Positions 24,479 to 36,612 of a DNA stretch of 64,000 nucleotides are shown here, piece by piece. Under the pieces are notes generated by a model, which saw only the letters and a program-made list of their open reading frames with translations, was not told where the DNA came from and made no database searches. Numbering within the stretch: the first letter of the stretch is position 1; each line of letters begins with the position of its first letter. The stretch is from positions 9,599,300 to 9,663,299 of the forward strand of contig OY741268.1 of assembly GCA_963514095.1 (NCBI GenBank), read 5' to 3'. This DNA comes from Eutrigla gurnardus. Taxonomy: Eukaryota > Chordata > Actinopteri > Perciformes > Triglidae. The translations under genes were made by a program, and so were the position numbers.

Positions 24479-27400
24479 CTGAATAACAGTGGTTCCAGAT
24501 GGCATGTTCTCAGCCAGGAAGGCCCTGTATGGGTTTGCCTCAAACACGGGCTGGTTATCGTTCACATCTTGGACCTGGATGCTGACAGACACCAAGGATG
24601 CAACATCAGTCCCATTGTGGCTTCCTTGAGCGATCACGTCTATCTGATACCATTTGGTCTTTTCATGATCAATGCTCTTCTGCAACAGCAAAGTTCCACT
24701 TTCTTTGTCCAAACTGAACACTTTGTCTTTGTTGCTTTCCACAGTGTTCCCGTTCACCAGGCTGTAAATAAGGGGCATGTCGGAGTCTGCCCTCACTGAG
24801 CCCACCTCGGTCCCTATGGGGACGTCCTCTGCAGCTGAGAAGGTGTAGAGAGGCTCTGAGAACTTCGGTATAGGAACCTCAGGAGGAACCACTTTCAGTT
24901 GAACGGGGACTGTGGAGTTATAGAAAGGGAGGCTGCCATCGCGAGCCTTCACTTTGAAGTTGAAGATCTTGTTCTCCATGCCAACGAGACTCTCTTTGAC
25001 ACTCACGACTCCAGTGAAAGGGTTGATCTCGATGATGTCTTCGGTCACCTCTCCGGCTTCATCCACTGTGTAGGTGACATCGGCATTTTTGCCATCATCT
25101 GCATCATACGCCATGATTTGAATCACAGGGGATCCTTTATTTACAGTTGACTGAATGGAAACCTGGTACTCTGATGCTTTGAACTGAGGAATGTTGTCGT
25201 TCTCATCCGTGAGAATAATTTTCACAGTGCAAAAGGCCACTTTCCCACCACCATCTTTAGCCATCACTTTGATAGCTATGACTCTCTGGGCAGGGTTCTC
25301 TCTATCCAATGGTTGTGTGGTAACAATCTGCCCATCAGTGTCTATGGCAAATTTCTCATCAGCAAGTTTGTTGATGATGGTGTAGTCAACACTGCCGTAT
25401 GGCCCGTCATCTGGGTCAATGGCCGCTAATCGGATCACTCGAGTTCCTGCCTCTGCATTTTCGGCCAGCTCTGCTTCGTAGAGGCTCTGCTTGAAGTGTG
25501 GACTGTGCCTGTTGCTGTTTATCATGTCAATATTGACTGGTGCTGTTTTCTGAAACACTCCGTCGGACACAGCCACTGTCAGGTTGTAATAAGGATCCAG
25601 ATTCCTCTTGCAGACGTTAGAAAAGGAGATGACACCTGAGGATTCATTGATGTTGAAGTAGCGGCCTTCGTTCCCTGAGAGGATTTTGTACTTGAGGTTA
25701 TTCAGGTCCCCGGTGTCCGGGTCTGAACCTTGGATTTTGATAACTATGTGGCCACACTTTGCCATTTCGTCCAGTGTGGCGTCATACTGGGAGCTCACAA
25801 AGTCTGGTGGGTTGTCGTTGATATCTGTGACATTTATGAAGACGTGGGCTTCGCTACTGAGAGGTACAGTGCCATTGTCGGTGGCTTTGATTTTCAAATG
25901 AAGGTGTTTTCTGTTTTCGTGGTCCAGCACCTGTTTTGTGACAATCAATCCACTATCAGGGTCTATCTCGAAGAAATCAGTCTCGTTCCACTCCGTTTTC
26001 ACAAACTGGAAGGTAAGATCTTTATTCCTGCCAGAGTCCCTGTCAAAGGCAGAAAGTTGTATCAAAGAGTAGCCGACTGGGAGCCCCTCATCAACAGTAA
26101 CGTCGTACTTTAGCTGCGAGAATATGGGCGCGTTATCGTTCACATCCTCTACTTCTATTTCAATGGAGGCCTCAGAGAAAGAGCCGGTCACAGAGTCAGT
26201 AGCACGAACTGTCAACACATGCATGGTTTGACTCTCGTAGTCAAGGGGGTTGGTGACGGTCAACACGCCAGTTTTGAAATCAATGTGAAAGTGCTGTGAG
26301 GCGTTTTCCTCTTCGAGGTTGTAGATGAGCCGATAGCCCTCTGGATTCCTGGCCTGGACATGTAGGATAGTTGTGAAAGGTGGGACATTTTCTGGGACTT
26401 TCAGCGGATACAGAAGGGTCTGGAAAATTGGGTTGGTCTGATTCCTCACTTGAAGGCTGAGCTGTGCCGCTGTGCTGTGACTGGGTTCGCCGTCGTCTAC
26501 AGCCAAGACTGTCAACACATACTTGTTCAGTGCTTCAAAGCCAAGAGGCCTTTGAAGGGACACATCACCAACATCAGGATCTATCCTGAAGAGGTCGTAG
26601 TCCTCCTCCAGCGAGTACATTATGGACCCATTGTCACCCAGATCTCGGTCGATGGCAGTTGCTTGATATAAAACATCTCCTGGTTCAGAGGTTTCAGAAA
26701 TCATCATTGAAAATGGCAAGTTTAGAAACCGTGGAGAGTTGTCATTGACATCATCTATAAAAACCTTGACCTGGGTGGTAGCTGTCCTCGCTGGGGTTCT
26801 CATGTCTTCCACCTTCACCACTACGTTGTAAACGTCTTGTTCCTCTCGGTCAAAGGGGACACCAGTTGTTTCAAGAATGCCTGATGTCTGGGAAATCATA
26901 AACTTTCCCACTGGGTTGACCACAGAATACAAAAGAGGCTCGTTTAAAAAACAAGCCGTGGCTTTGAGTGCTGCCAAACTTTTGACTGTCTTTCGGTTTT
27001 CTGTAACACTTGCAGAATACACTTTTTGCTCAAATCCAAGATCGCTGGCTGTGAGGTTTGTTACATTTACTTTGACGGTAGCTGAGTCTTTGTAGAGCCC
27101 GTCAGAGGCTTTGACAGCCAGTTGGTAAAATGGTCTGAATTCAGACACGTTGCTCACGGTGATGACTCCAGTATTGGCGTGAATTGAAAAGGCATTGTGA
27201 AGATTCCCCTCTGTGATGCTGTATGACACTGCAGAGTCAGCGTCATGGGCCATGACCCGCACAACCTCTGCATCTCTGACGGCTGGGAAGATGATGGATG
27301 GCTCGTATACTGGGGTGGTGAATTGTGGCGGGCAGTCATTCAGGTCCAGGATGCGAACAGTGACCTTGGCAGGCTCCGTTGCATACAGCGATGGCTCCCC

Positions 27401-28146
27401 TGAGTCCTTTACCTGCACGGTGAATTGATACTCAGCCTTGGCTTCAAAGTCAACTGGTGATATTAAAGAGATGGTGCCCATACTTGAGTCTATCTTGAAG
27501 ACGTTAAGGGCCTCCGGTTCGAGGATCTGATACATCAGAAGAGAATTTGAATCCTTGTCTGCATCTGAAGCCTGGATGACCAGAGGGGTGTTTCTTTCTC
27601 CCACAACCATACTGGTGATGTGAGCTGACTCGCTGATTTGCCCCAGATAATCACGCTGCCAGAAAACAGGAGCGTTGTCATTCTCGTCAATCACGTAGAT
27701 GTAAACTACAGTCTTGGATGAGGCTCCAGCCGTGGTGGAAGCTATAACTTTGAGCTTGTAGGAGGCACAGCTCTCAAAATCAAGGTGCTTTTGGGTGGAA
27801 ATCAACCCACTGTATGGGTTGATATGAAATGTTCCATTAGGGTTGCCACTTTTTATCTCATAATGCACTGCAGCGGGGCTGGAGGCTGAGATGGTGACCA
27901 CTGGTGTTCCAAGGGTGCTAAATTCACTGATCTCTGTTAAGTATTCATCCGAGGGGAAGACAGGTGGGGTTTGGTCCGAGATGCGGACGTGGACGTGGAC
28001 GGAGCAGACGTCACTCCGCTGTGGGAAGCCCTGATCAGTGGCCTTTACGGTCAGGTGGAACTGGTCCTGCGGGTGAAGGTCCAGAGGTTTGGCCACACTG
28101 ATGGAGCCCAGATCTGGATCAATGGAGAAGACGTGGTCGATATTAC
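24479..28146 (-). CDS. fat2: fat2 coding exon 10: giant exon, cadherin repeats 15-27
   Basis: 3,668 uninterrupted coding bases, residues ~1591-2813. The acceptor is cctgcag|GTAATATC and the donor is GTTATTCAG|gtgaga, ending in phase 0. It carries the end of repeat 15, eleven full repeats (16-26) and the opening of repeat 27 (ANPYRAFLAENMPSG). Linkers in order include VIDENDNAPVF, ILDLNDCPPQF, DDVNDNSPRF, EDVNDNAPIF, TDINDNPPDF, TDENDNIPQF and QDVNDNQPVF. Four linkers are degenerate (SDLGF, NQTNPIF, SNRHSPHF and PEVPIPKF), at the same repeats where mammalian FAT2 is degenerate. The equivalent giant internal exon is a hallmark of FAT1-3 genes. Confidence 0.95.
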
Positions 28147-29061
28147 CTGCAGGGGAGAAATGAAATTATGCTTTACAAAAATGACCTACTCTAAAAGACA
28201 TAATAATCAATCTTATCTTGTTACACCTTGTTTTAATCCAACACTTTATTTCCTACTTATCTGTCTTACTTACAGGCTTGCATTAACAACATATCTTTTA
28301 TTATAACAAAACATTTTCCAGGTAATTTTTGCTGTTAAATCATTATTCTCTCAAAAGGAAATTATGTGCTTTCTTCTTATGGGTTTGGAAGTCACTACTG
28401 CTGATCAAGTAATAGTCAGTGGCAGGCATTTTTTTTATTTATTTTTTTTTATTTATGTTTTATTTACACTTCGGTTTTTGTAGAAATTAAACTAATCCTT
28501 TAAAAAATTAAGTAATTTATAGTTTTAGATTTCTTGACTTAATTCTGCAACAAGACAAGAGTTTCACAGTTAAAAGTGCTATTTTCTTGATTCTACCGTG
28601 GTACTCTTTCTGGTTTAAAAGTATGTATTTTATTTAAAAGAGAAAAGCTCTGGATGGGAGTGTGTTACATTTATGGATGTTCTTTGCTGCATAAAATACA
28701 CTGAGCGGGCATAATGTGTTCCACTGCAGCAGTTGGGTCATTGCCGACTTCTTTGATCACGTATGATCAGCAATAGATCAGAGAGACCAGGAGCTTTAAA
28801 TTCTAATTCCCAACAGAAAGTCAGGGCTGAGAAGGCAACTGAGAAACACTCTCCTCCCTCAGGCATCATTGTTGTGCCCTTGAACCCTTTAAAAAGCTAA
28901 AAAGTCGACACTTGAAGGCTGCGTTGTATAGGCTAGCTCCCGGCGGTCTACATTAGAAAATGGCAGCAGTTCCTAGGTGTGATTATGTGCAACTGAATTA
29001 ATGAAAAGCAGTGCGAAGCTGAAAAGGGGGGAACATAGATAAAAGGCCCTTTGCTGCTCAC
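28147..29061. other. fat2 intron, 0.9 kb
   Basis: Intron between coding exons 9 and 10, with a T-rich stretch near 28430-28460. No gene or recognised repeat is seen. Confidence 0.8.
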
Positions 29062-29272
29062 CGGAGTTCAGAGAGTAGCTGATGTCGGCATTGCTGCCCA
29101 TGTCTTTGTCCAGGGCCTTGAGCCGGATGACCTCGGAGCCTGTAGGGGCCAGACTGGAGATGCTGGCCACGTAGCTGGTGCTGAGGAAAGCCGGCGAGTG
29201 GTCATTACAGTCCTCCACTTGAACCACCACTTTCACAAAGTTCCTCTTCACTGGGATTTCCTGATCACGCAC
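29062..29272 (-). CDS. fat2: fat2 coding exon 9: end of cadherin repeat 14, start of 15
   Basis: 211 bases. The acceptor is tcctcag|GTGCGTG and the donor is AACTCCG|gtgagc, in phase 1. It encodes VRDQEIPVKRNFVKVVVQ, the linker VEDCNDHSPAF and the opening of repeat 15, ending ISYSLNSG. RDQEIPxKRNF is one of the clearest FAT2-like stretches in the window (FAT1 has RDQDVPVKRNF). Confidence 0.93.
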
Positions 29273-29762
29273 CTGAGGAGGAGCAGAGAAACGTTGAAGT
29301 GTGTGTTTCTGTGCTGGTGAAAGATAACTGAAGCCGTTCCAGAAATAATTTAATAAAACCTAGATTGAGACATGACATTTTACCACATTGTATGTATTTG
29401 TGTGCATAAACATTTGAAAGGTTTTTATTTTATTTTTATTTTTTTACATATCCCCTCTTTTTAGATGCATTTGTTGATAGTTGTTTAAATAGTCTGCAGT
29501 CAAGTTGAACTTCTTAACAGAGCACACTGAAAACAAACAGTGTCCCCATCCATTGAAAACCATTTTAAACACATTTGTCGTCTCTTCATTTTAGTCATTT
29601 TATCAGTTGTTTTCTCCATATAAGTATTTAAATACTTATAAAGCAAATAAACATTGACCAGAGTACTTAAACAGCTGAAATATCTACAACAGATGCATTT
29701 CTTGGATGAGTAGTACAATAGGGAGAAAGCTTAGTATTCTACTGAGATAACTGTGTCGTTAC
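29273..29762. other. fat2 intron, 490 bases
   Basis: AT-rich intron between coding exons 8 and 9. I see nothing in it. Confidence 0.8.
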
Positions 29763-29975
29763 CATAACGATGAGCGTATGAACGGAGATCGCCTCGTAGT
29801 CGAGCTCCTCCGTCATCACCAGGACTCCACTCTTTGGGTCCAGGTGAAAGAACTTGGTGCTGTCTGGATGTAGGCTGCTGTGGATGGAGTAGACCAGTTT
29901 ACTGTTGGTGTCGGCGTCCTGCGCGCTGATCTGCAGGATGTCCTTCCAAGGGGAGGTGTCCTCAGGAACCCTCAC
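29763..29975 (-). CDS. fat2: fat2 coding exon 8: first part of cadherin repeat 14
   Basis: 213 bases, phase 0 at both ends. The acceptor is gttttaag|GTGAGGG and the donor is GTTATG|gtaacg. It encodes VRVPEDTSPWKDILQISAQD, then SKLVYSIHSSLHPDS and LDYEAISVHTLIVM. The match with FAT2 (VRVPQDTVPG, LIYTIHGSQDPGS) is strong. Confidence 0.92.
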
Positions 29976-30431
29976 CTTAAAACACACAGGGACAGAGGAA
30001 GGAATAGCTCACATATCCAAGGTAATGGAAAAGAAAATCAAAGCAAACAACAGGGTTTGAGAAAAATGGATCGAAAACTGAATACCTCGACTTTTACATT
30101 TCAATTCCAACACAATTTTTATTCATAAAGGCGGTGCAACAAACAACAGAAAACATTTTGAGGACAAGAAAATGTTCTGTTAGAGCAATGATTTGGGAGA
30201 CAGGATCAGAGGGGGTATTGATTACTGTGATGAAGGAAACAACAGTGATGCAGCTGCCTTCTACTCTCTGTTGGATGTCCTGATAATTACGGTACAGAAT
30301 GCCCGCACAGGTTCATAATAATTCTCAACATGTGCCAAAATGTGTAAGCCTAGTGTCGAAAGAAATCTCTACCTAGTTTCCGGATAACCACAAAACCCAA
30401 AAGAAAATCAATAACGTGTGGCCTGAAGTGC

Positions 30432-30468
30432 GTCTGATTGCCAGGGAAGACATCCCTGGCAATCAGAC
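30432..30468. repeat. Perfect short hairpin, 16-bp stem and 5-base loop
   Basis: Left arm GTCTGATTGCCAGGGA (30432-30447), loop AGACA, right arm TCCCTGGCAATCAGAC (30453-30468). The arms are exactly complementary. Pairing does not extend into the flanks, so it is shorter than a typical microRNA precursor. Confidence 0.95.
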
Positions 30469-30630
30469 ATTTTGTCTTTGTGTCTTTCTTTGGACATTTC
30501 AGCTTCCGATGGGGATCATGGAGGGAAAAGAAATACTGGTGTACTTCGATGGAAAGTTTGTAAGCTTACATAGTTGTGTTGCAACAACATCTGCCTTAAA
30601 AAAAGTTTGGATTTTTGCAGGTAAATAGGG

Positions 30631-31050
30631 GTATGTCAGAAATGCAACCAGGTGTGAAAAGCAGCAGAGAACTGTTTGTCCTCTATAATCACAAGAAAAA
30701 ATGTTGGGGAACCAGACAGAGGCAGCAGAAATGATTTTAGATACCTGAAAATAATCACTTTAAGCGTACATATATTTAGAATATTTATATCACTTTACCC
30801 CCGTACCTAAACTGATATTTAGGTGTCTAAAGTCTGTCTACAGCAGTACATCACATGGGTCACATGCTGGTTCTCCTGTCTGTTTCTTCAAACTGGAGAT
30901 GTGCCAACTGACATGTACTGTAGATAATACACTGGAAAAACAACACCACTTTCAAAAACATCCTAACTATCCATTTAAGGACTATTATTCTTGTGATTAT
31001 AGAGGACAAGCAGTACTGCTTTCACAGCTGGTTGCATGTCTGACATATAC
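30631..31050. mobile_element. MITE-like element with ~70-bp terminal inverted repeats
   Basis: Positions 30631-30702 (GTATGTCAGAAATGCAACCA, then TTTGTCCTCTATAATCACAA) are complementary, with a few gaps, to 30980-31050 read backwards (GTATATGTCAGACATGCAAC, then CTTGTCCTCTATAATCACAA). A 20-base core, TGTCCTCTATAATCACAAGA, is identical in both arms. The ~280-base centre has no coding frame. I could not fix a target-site duplication, so the superfamily is unassigned. Confidence 0.8.
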
Positions 31051-31150
31051 TTAATTATATAAAGAATGTCCTTTTGGGAATTATTGCTATAATAAGTCTC
31101 CTGGGAGCTCAAATATTCAAATAGAAATCTATCGGAACTTCCTCTCTCAC

Positions 31151-31213
31151 CTGGTACAGCGGCTTGAGGAAGACGGGGCGATGCTCATTCATGTCCAGCA
31201 CACGGATGTAGGC
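31151..31213 (-). CDS. fat2: fat2 coding exon 7: 63-base mini-exon, linker between repeats 13 and 14
   Basis: 21 codons, phase 0 at both ends. The acceptor is aactgcag|GCCTAC and the donor is TACCAG|gtgaga. It encodes AYIRVLDMNEHRPVF followed by LKPLYQ. The linker reads DMNEHRPVF rather than DxNDNxPxF; mammalian FAT2 is also altered here (ANINHHRPQF). It was found by eye because no ATG-initiated frame covers it. Confidence 0.9.
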
Positions 31214-31571
31214 CTGCAGTTTGGAGATGGAACACACAGGGTGTGAGAAAGTGGATGCCCAGCAGGAACAACATTAAATAGGAAAAAGCAGCAGTTCAAA
31301 GCTGCTTCACAGGCAGCACCAGAGATTCTAAACAGAGATTTTTAAAATCAAATGAGGACATGAATAAAATTTGGGGACATCTTGCTGGAGCTGCTCAGCG
31401 GGCTGCACTTAAAAGCAAAGAAGCTTGTTGAGAGGACTGAGTTTTGGTTACTTCCATCTTCAAACCAGCACCTTGTGGTGTTTATAGTCACTTTTCACTT
31501 CTAAAGAAAACTGCCCAGTAGTTGTGCAAAAGCACAAATTAAGTATTCAGTTTTTGGTTTATGCTTCTGAC
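31214..31571. other. fat2 intron, 358 bases
   Basis: Short intron between coding exons 6 and 7. Nothing is recognised in it. Confidence 0.8.
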
Positions 31572-31711
31572 CTGCGTGGTGGCGTTGTGGTGGCCATCAG
31601 TGACCCGCACTGTAACGTTGTAGTTGGAGCGTCGACCTGCATCGAGACGACGGGCGATCGAGATGGTGCCAGTATTTCTCTGGATGTCAAAGTCCTTTTC
31701 CTCGTCACCAC
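31572..31711 (-). CDS. fat2: fat2 coding exon 6: cadherin repeat 13
   Basis: 140 bases after an 8.7-kb intron. The acceptor is cctctcag|GTGGTGACG and the donor is ACGCAG|gtcaga. It reads GGDEEKDFDIQRNTGTISIA, then LDAGRRSNYNVTVRVTDG and ends ATTQ in phase 0. It closely follows the human FAT2 order (GGDKDMDFDIEKTTG, RRRSNYNLTVEVTDG). Confidence 0.92.
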
Positions 31712-32516
31712 CTGAGAGGGAGAGAGAGAGGTTCATTCCATCAGGTGTCCTCATGTCAGATGTAATATCTTAGATGGTACGTCAGACTATGCAGGTCTGA
31801 TGTTGACTGGTTGCCAGAATGATGCATGTTGGCATTATCCTCCAGCGTGTGAAGAATTGCAGTTATTTCCCTGAAATGTTTCCCTCGTATGGATCCATCA
31901 CTCACATGTTGATGGCCTCTTATTTACACCCCACCCCTCCACAACAGCAACAATGCTGTCTATCTGATCCTCTGTCCTTCTACCGGTCTGTCTGATTTGA
32001 AAAGAGCATTCTGACGTTCCCCTTCCTGTCATGCTGTCAGAGCAATACAAGTAGACGGTGTCGGGATGAATGGACTTTTGATTGGTCGTTTAGCGTGATG
32101 CATTTGGTCAAGACTTAAGATCTGACCTGTGGAGTTGGAAAACACTGCGTCATATTTGGCGGCGCCTAGTGGTGAGATTGCAGATTGCAACCAACTGAAA
32201 CTTCTCCCGTGTGTCATGCAAAAACGTGAACAGCCTTCTCTCAAGCCAGTGTTTGGTTTGTCCATTCCAGGCTACGGTAGACACTGCTCTATGTAGATAT
32301 TAACGGCTCATGTAACGGTAACAAAAACGCAATGATTCTTGTTTTTAAAGAAAACATTCTTATTGATATGATGTCCCATTTCTGCCAATAGATCACCCTA
32401 ATCTGTTTGTGACATTTTAAAGATGAAAAATCACCTCGGCACTGCTCTCTGGTGGAAAAACTATGTAATGGAGACTTGAGACACCGCATTTCTTTCACAT
32501 TACTCATCCACAGACA

Positions 32517-32600
32517 TAAAGTCCGATACAGATATATATATATCGGTTATAAGACAATACTGGCCTGGCTGATGCACGAGCGGTGCTCTACCAAGAAGTG
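32517..32600. mobile_element. Probable hAT-like terminal fragment
   Basis: Contains CCGATACAGATATATATATA, TCGGTTATAAGACAATACTG and GCCTGGCTGATGCACGAGCG. It resembles the CCGATAC/TCGGTTAT/GATGCATCGGTG terminal region of a hAT-type repeat common in fish. It is degraded, with no intact second end. Confidence 0.4.
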
Positions 32601-35600
32601 TAATCAATAAGTTTGTTTTATTTAAGGATAAATACAACGTATCCTGGAGAGAAACACCAGATTTTTGCTCACAGTGAAAACATCCTTTTTAATCTTGAAT
32701 TGACATTTCAAAGTATGTATGTTTGTATGTACGTATGCATGTATATATGTGCATCAGTGTACTCATAGTTCTGTCTATCCTGTTTAATCCGATTACTTAC
32801 TGAGTGTATGTGTGATTGTTTTTCTTCTCTCCTCCACCGCCTCCTCATGCTAAAACATACTGTTTTAAATCTGCAGTAACAATGACTCACTCTACCCGTC
32901 TGCTTCACTCCTGTGCTTCCTCTTTGCCCTTTTCCTTCTTCTCCCTCTTCCCTCTGTTCGCTCTTGATCCTGCACCCCCTTGATTCTTCTTGCTTCATGA
33001 CTTCCTGCGTTCTCTCAGCAGGTTGTGAATATGTACGACAGAAAGCTAAACCTCATGCCTGCTCGGACCAGATGGTGTTGATAAAGACATCCACCTTGTG
33101 AAAAGCTCATCACACACATACACAGGCGTTCATACCTCCACTTATGTTTGTATTATGGAATGTTTGAGGCTGTCTCTCTGTCGCCACAACATGTTTGCAT
33201 TTATGTGAAAAGGTCAAGTGGAATAAAACATTAATACATTTCTCTAATGTTCTATGGTTTTCCCTTTTTCCTTTCTCATTATACACTCACACTGCACACT
33301 CTGTTCCTGATCAATAGAAATACACCTCTAGGTGGCCTAATTATCTGTCAGTTATGCTCTAATGACTGAATCAGCTGAATCTCTGCAGACTAGGCAGCTA
33401 CATTGACAGATGTGTTTAACTGATTTAGATTTCCAAATCCCTGGATTGACTTCCTGTAAGACACACACCAGCACCCACGAAGCCTTTCATGAAAAGAAAA
33501 GAAGACGAATGAATCAGATGCAGCATTGCTCATCACAGGCTATCGTTTCAGCACCGAGAGAGGAAGAAGCAATTTTTCACTTTAGTGATCATTTCCAGGA
33601 AGATATGATATATGATATATCTCTGCCATGGTTGGATGTCCTATTCCCTCTAGGGCAAACCATGCAAAAAATATGCTTTACTTATTGTACTGGGGGTGGA
33701 GAGTGCCAAATGTCATGTTCCACAAGCAATTCCACTGATGTTTTTAATCTATCAATTCATTGTTCCACGGTGGCGACATGACAACCATCCTTGGCTTCTC
33801 CATCAGTTCTTACTTGTATGAAGCTTAATAGATCATATAAGTGGACATCACATGCAGAGTAGAAGGCCATGCAGTCAAGGTGGAGTACCAGAAGGTTTTA
33901 TGTAAACAAGATGTGATGAACCCACTGTACACTACATGTTAAGCAGCAAACAGCAGACCAGCAGCTAAAGAGCCAGATATTTTTCTCAGGAGTTGGTGGG
34001 GAGCAAAACAGAACTTAGAGGAGAAAACAAACTTTAGAGGTGGTGTGATTGTTGCAAAGTGTCTTTATCTTACCAAATGCCAGACCGCCACATAATTAGC
34101 TGTAGATTTCAGTGATCCTTAATTGTTTTATGCTGATGATTCAGGTATCTTTGCTCAGAGGCCAACCATCAAGTCACCAACTCCCAACAAATACCCAAAT
34201 CCACAGTTATCAGCCTCATAGATACGGGTAACAAGGAGATCGCTTCACCTACTAGTAGGATCAGAAGGCTGTTGTCATCTATTCACATGGTGAATCACTG
34301 ATACAAATACAAGAAGAGGACGTCGACCCCCTGTGGCTGGAGTATTCATGATGCAAGCAGAAATGGAAGCCTTCGCTGGTGATCAAAGTCAATGCATGTG
34401 TCAAACAAGACAGGACTTTCACCCAGGAGACAGTCGTTTGTGTCCTGTGTGAAACCAAAAGTCAATGTTGGCTTATTTTACTGTATTTTTGTAAGGTAAC
34501 TTGCTAAGTTTTATTACGTAACATACATACTTATACAAGCTGATACTAACCTCAATCTTTCTCCTTAACGTTAGAAAGTCATTTTTTTTTCACCTGAACC
34601 CGAAGTTGCCTTGTTTCAATCCACAACAATCAACAATTCAAAACGTGGGTCCAATTTGGTCCATCAGACCCAAATGAATGGTAGAGATATCCACTGATAG
34701 CACCCAAACAATCGTCTGATAGCATTCAATATGGATGCCCCAGGAGAATATTCATGTTTCCTTTTGGCTCCTCTGGGAACAAACAGCATGCTGTTTGTTT
34801 TATCTGTCACTTTTGTATTGCAGGGTTTAATGAGCACTGCAGCCTTTTGGGCCAAAGTCTCCTTTGAGGCATTTCTTTCAAGATCTCAGACTGGGACATT
34901 TTATATTATACTGGTCTATACGGTACAAATAAACCTAGCTAGGCTCAAATATTCTTAATCCTCTTTCCGCCATGAAATGTACATGAAATTACTGAATACA
35001 ATGCAGACGCTTCCCTTTAGGGCAAGTTGGAATGACCATGAAACAGATGTCCTCTCCTGCTGCAACTTCCTACAGTAATTGCTCCAAGGCACAAAGAGGT
35101 TCAATTCCTCAGCTTGTCCAGAGTGTGCCTCCGGATCTCCTGCAGGTAGCTGGCCTGCCTCAACAGCTCTGCTCAGACACGACCAACAGCTGAATGCTGT
35201 TCTCGCCCTGTTCAGAGAATCAGGTCAACTTTCCTGCAGAGAGGACAGAACTTTCTCTGATTTGATAAGCAGTCGGATTTGTCGACTCACTGCCCAGAGG
35301 TTGAGACTAGGTGAGGGTCTGAAATGAAGATCGATCGATTCTTTCCTCTCTCGCTCTCTCTCTCTCTCCACCCCAGCTGTGCAGTACATTCACACTCACT
35401 TCAAGTGTCATAGCACTTGATGGAATGGGTGCAACCTCTGAATACATTTTGAAAAGAATAAAAACAAAAAAAAGTAATACTTCTTTATTTGGCAATCATG
35501 TGATGATTGATGCTTCTAAAATGAATACTTCACCCACCAAATGACTACTGCATATTAATTATTTGTCTTGTGTTACCTTGAATTCTTGAAGATAACTTTG

Positions 35601-36034
35601 TTTTTCTCTCGTCTTAACAGTAAACGAAGAATCATAAAACTGAGGAAAGTCTTGATGCATTCATATAATTGGGGTCGATGATTAACAAAACCAAACCTTT
35701 GAAACATCCGTGCAAGTCTTTCCCAAACACATGCCTCTTCGCTAACACATTACCGTTTTAAAACACTACTGTTTAAACAGTTTCACACTTGTACAGGCAC
35801 ACTTCACATATTTGTAGTGTTTTAAATTATTTTTAATGAGGATGCATGTGCACATTTGGGAATAAGTGAGCATATAAATGAATGCATTTGTTTTTAAACT
35901 TTTTCCATCGTATTTACTTATATATATTATAATAGAATATTTTCTGCTCTGGGATTCTTGGTCCACCAGAAAGGCATCAGAGAGAAACACATTGTTTTTG
36001 GTCAACAATTCCAGGTAACAGTGAGTGAGTCATT

Positions 36035-36315
36035 GAGATACAAATGGTAATTTAGTGGGTGAAGGATTCCTTTGAATTTGAAGGGTTTGCGTAGATTAAA
36101 CAAACAAGATAGAACACGTTAACTGTTTAACTTTTGTTACCATTGGATGAAGCCAGGCTAACCGGTTCTGCCTGTTTCCACAGCTTGCGCTAAGCTAACT
36201 GGCTGCTGGCTGTAATTTAGCTGACAGGAATCAAAGTGGTATCCATACTTTCATCTAACTCTAGAAAAGAAAGCAAATCCACGTATTTCCCATAAAGAAT
36301 GATTCCTTTCAACTG
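36035..36315. mobile_element. Teleost short interspersed DNA repeat (GCCAGGCTAAC / GGCTGCTGGCTG type)
   Basis: Shows TAGATTAAACAAACAAGATA, AACACGTTAACTG, GAAGCCAGGCTAACCGG, CTAAGCTAACTGGCTGCTGG, AAAGTGGTATCCATACTTTC and CATCTAACTCTAGAAAAGAA in the order I recall for a non-coding repeat found in high copy in percomorph fish. No transposase is present. It supports the percomorph-like assignment of the genome. Confidence 0.7.
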
Positions 36316-36394
36316 CAATCCAATCCTGGACAGAATTCTATCTTGCCAGCAGTTGTTCCATTCTCATTGTGTCCCCATCATCAGGAGGCTCTGC

Positions 36395-36612
36395 TGCATT
36401 CAGACCCAGAGACTGATGCTCAACCCTCCCCTGCAGGGGACAAACCTCACCCTCCAGCAGAGAGCCATGGCCTCGGACCTGCAGGTGCTGACCCTCATCC
36501 CGACCACATAACACCCAGCTGGGACCAGCTCCAGCACACAGATCACTGTCCAGTGAAGCCAGAGGAGGGCTGCATCCATCCGCAAAACAGCAGAGACACG
36601 CATGCTCTTTGA
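36395..36612 (-). pseudogene. Fragment of a LINE reverse transcriptase, inactivated
   Basis: On the minus strand the sequence reads TCTCTGCTGTTTTGCGGATG, then CCTCTGGCTTCACTGGACAG, GGGATGAGGGTCAGCACCTG and AGGTCCGAGGCCATGGCTCT. This follows the palm region of a fish non-LTR reverse transcriptase: the FADD catalytic box, an LAS-xxDL stretch, then GMRxSTxxSEAM. Here the box reads FADG, and the GMRVST part is in another frame, so the copy is dead. Only about 70 codons remain. The clade (Rex/RTE-like) is inferred from memory. Confidence 0.65.

Larger units (their letters stand above)
29976..31150. other. fat2 intron, 1.2 kb, with two inverted-repeat structures
   Basis: Intron between coding exons 7 and 8. 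It holds a perfect 16-base-pair hairpin (30432-30468) and an element with long inverted ends (30631-31050). The other sequence is unremarkable. Confidence 0.85.

Noticed and set aside
25730..26113. Plus-strand 127-codon frame and others within 24479-28146
   Set aside because: Antisense shadows of the giant fat2 exon, with no independent features.
30432..30468. Considered as a microRNA precursor
   Set aside because: The stem is only 16 base pairs and pairing does not extend into the flanks, too short for the usual ~22-nucleotide duplex.
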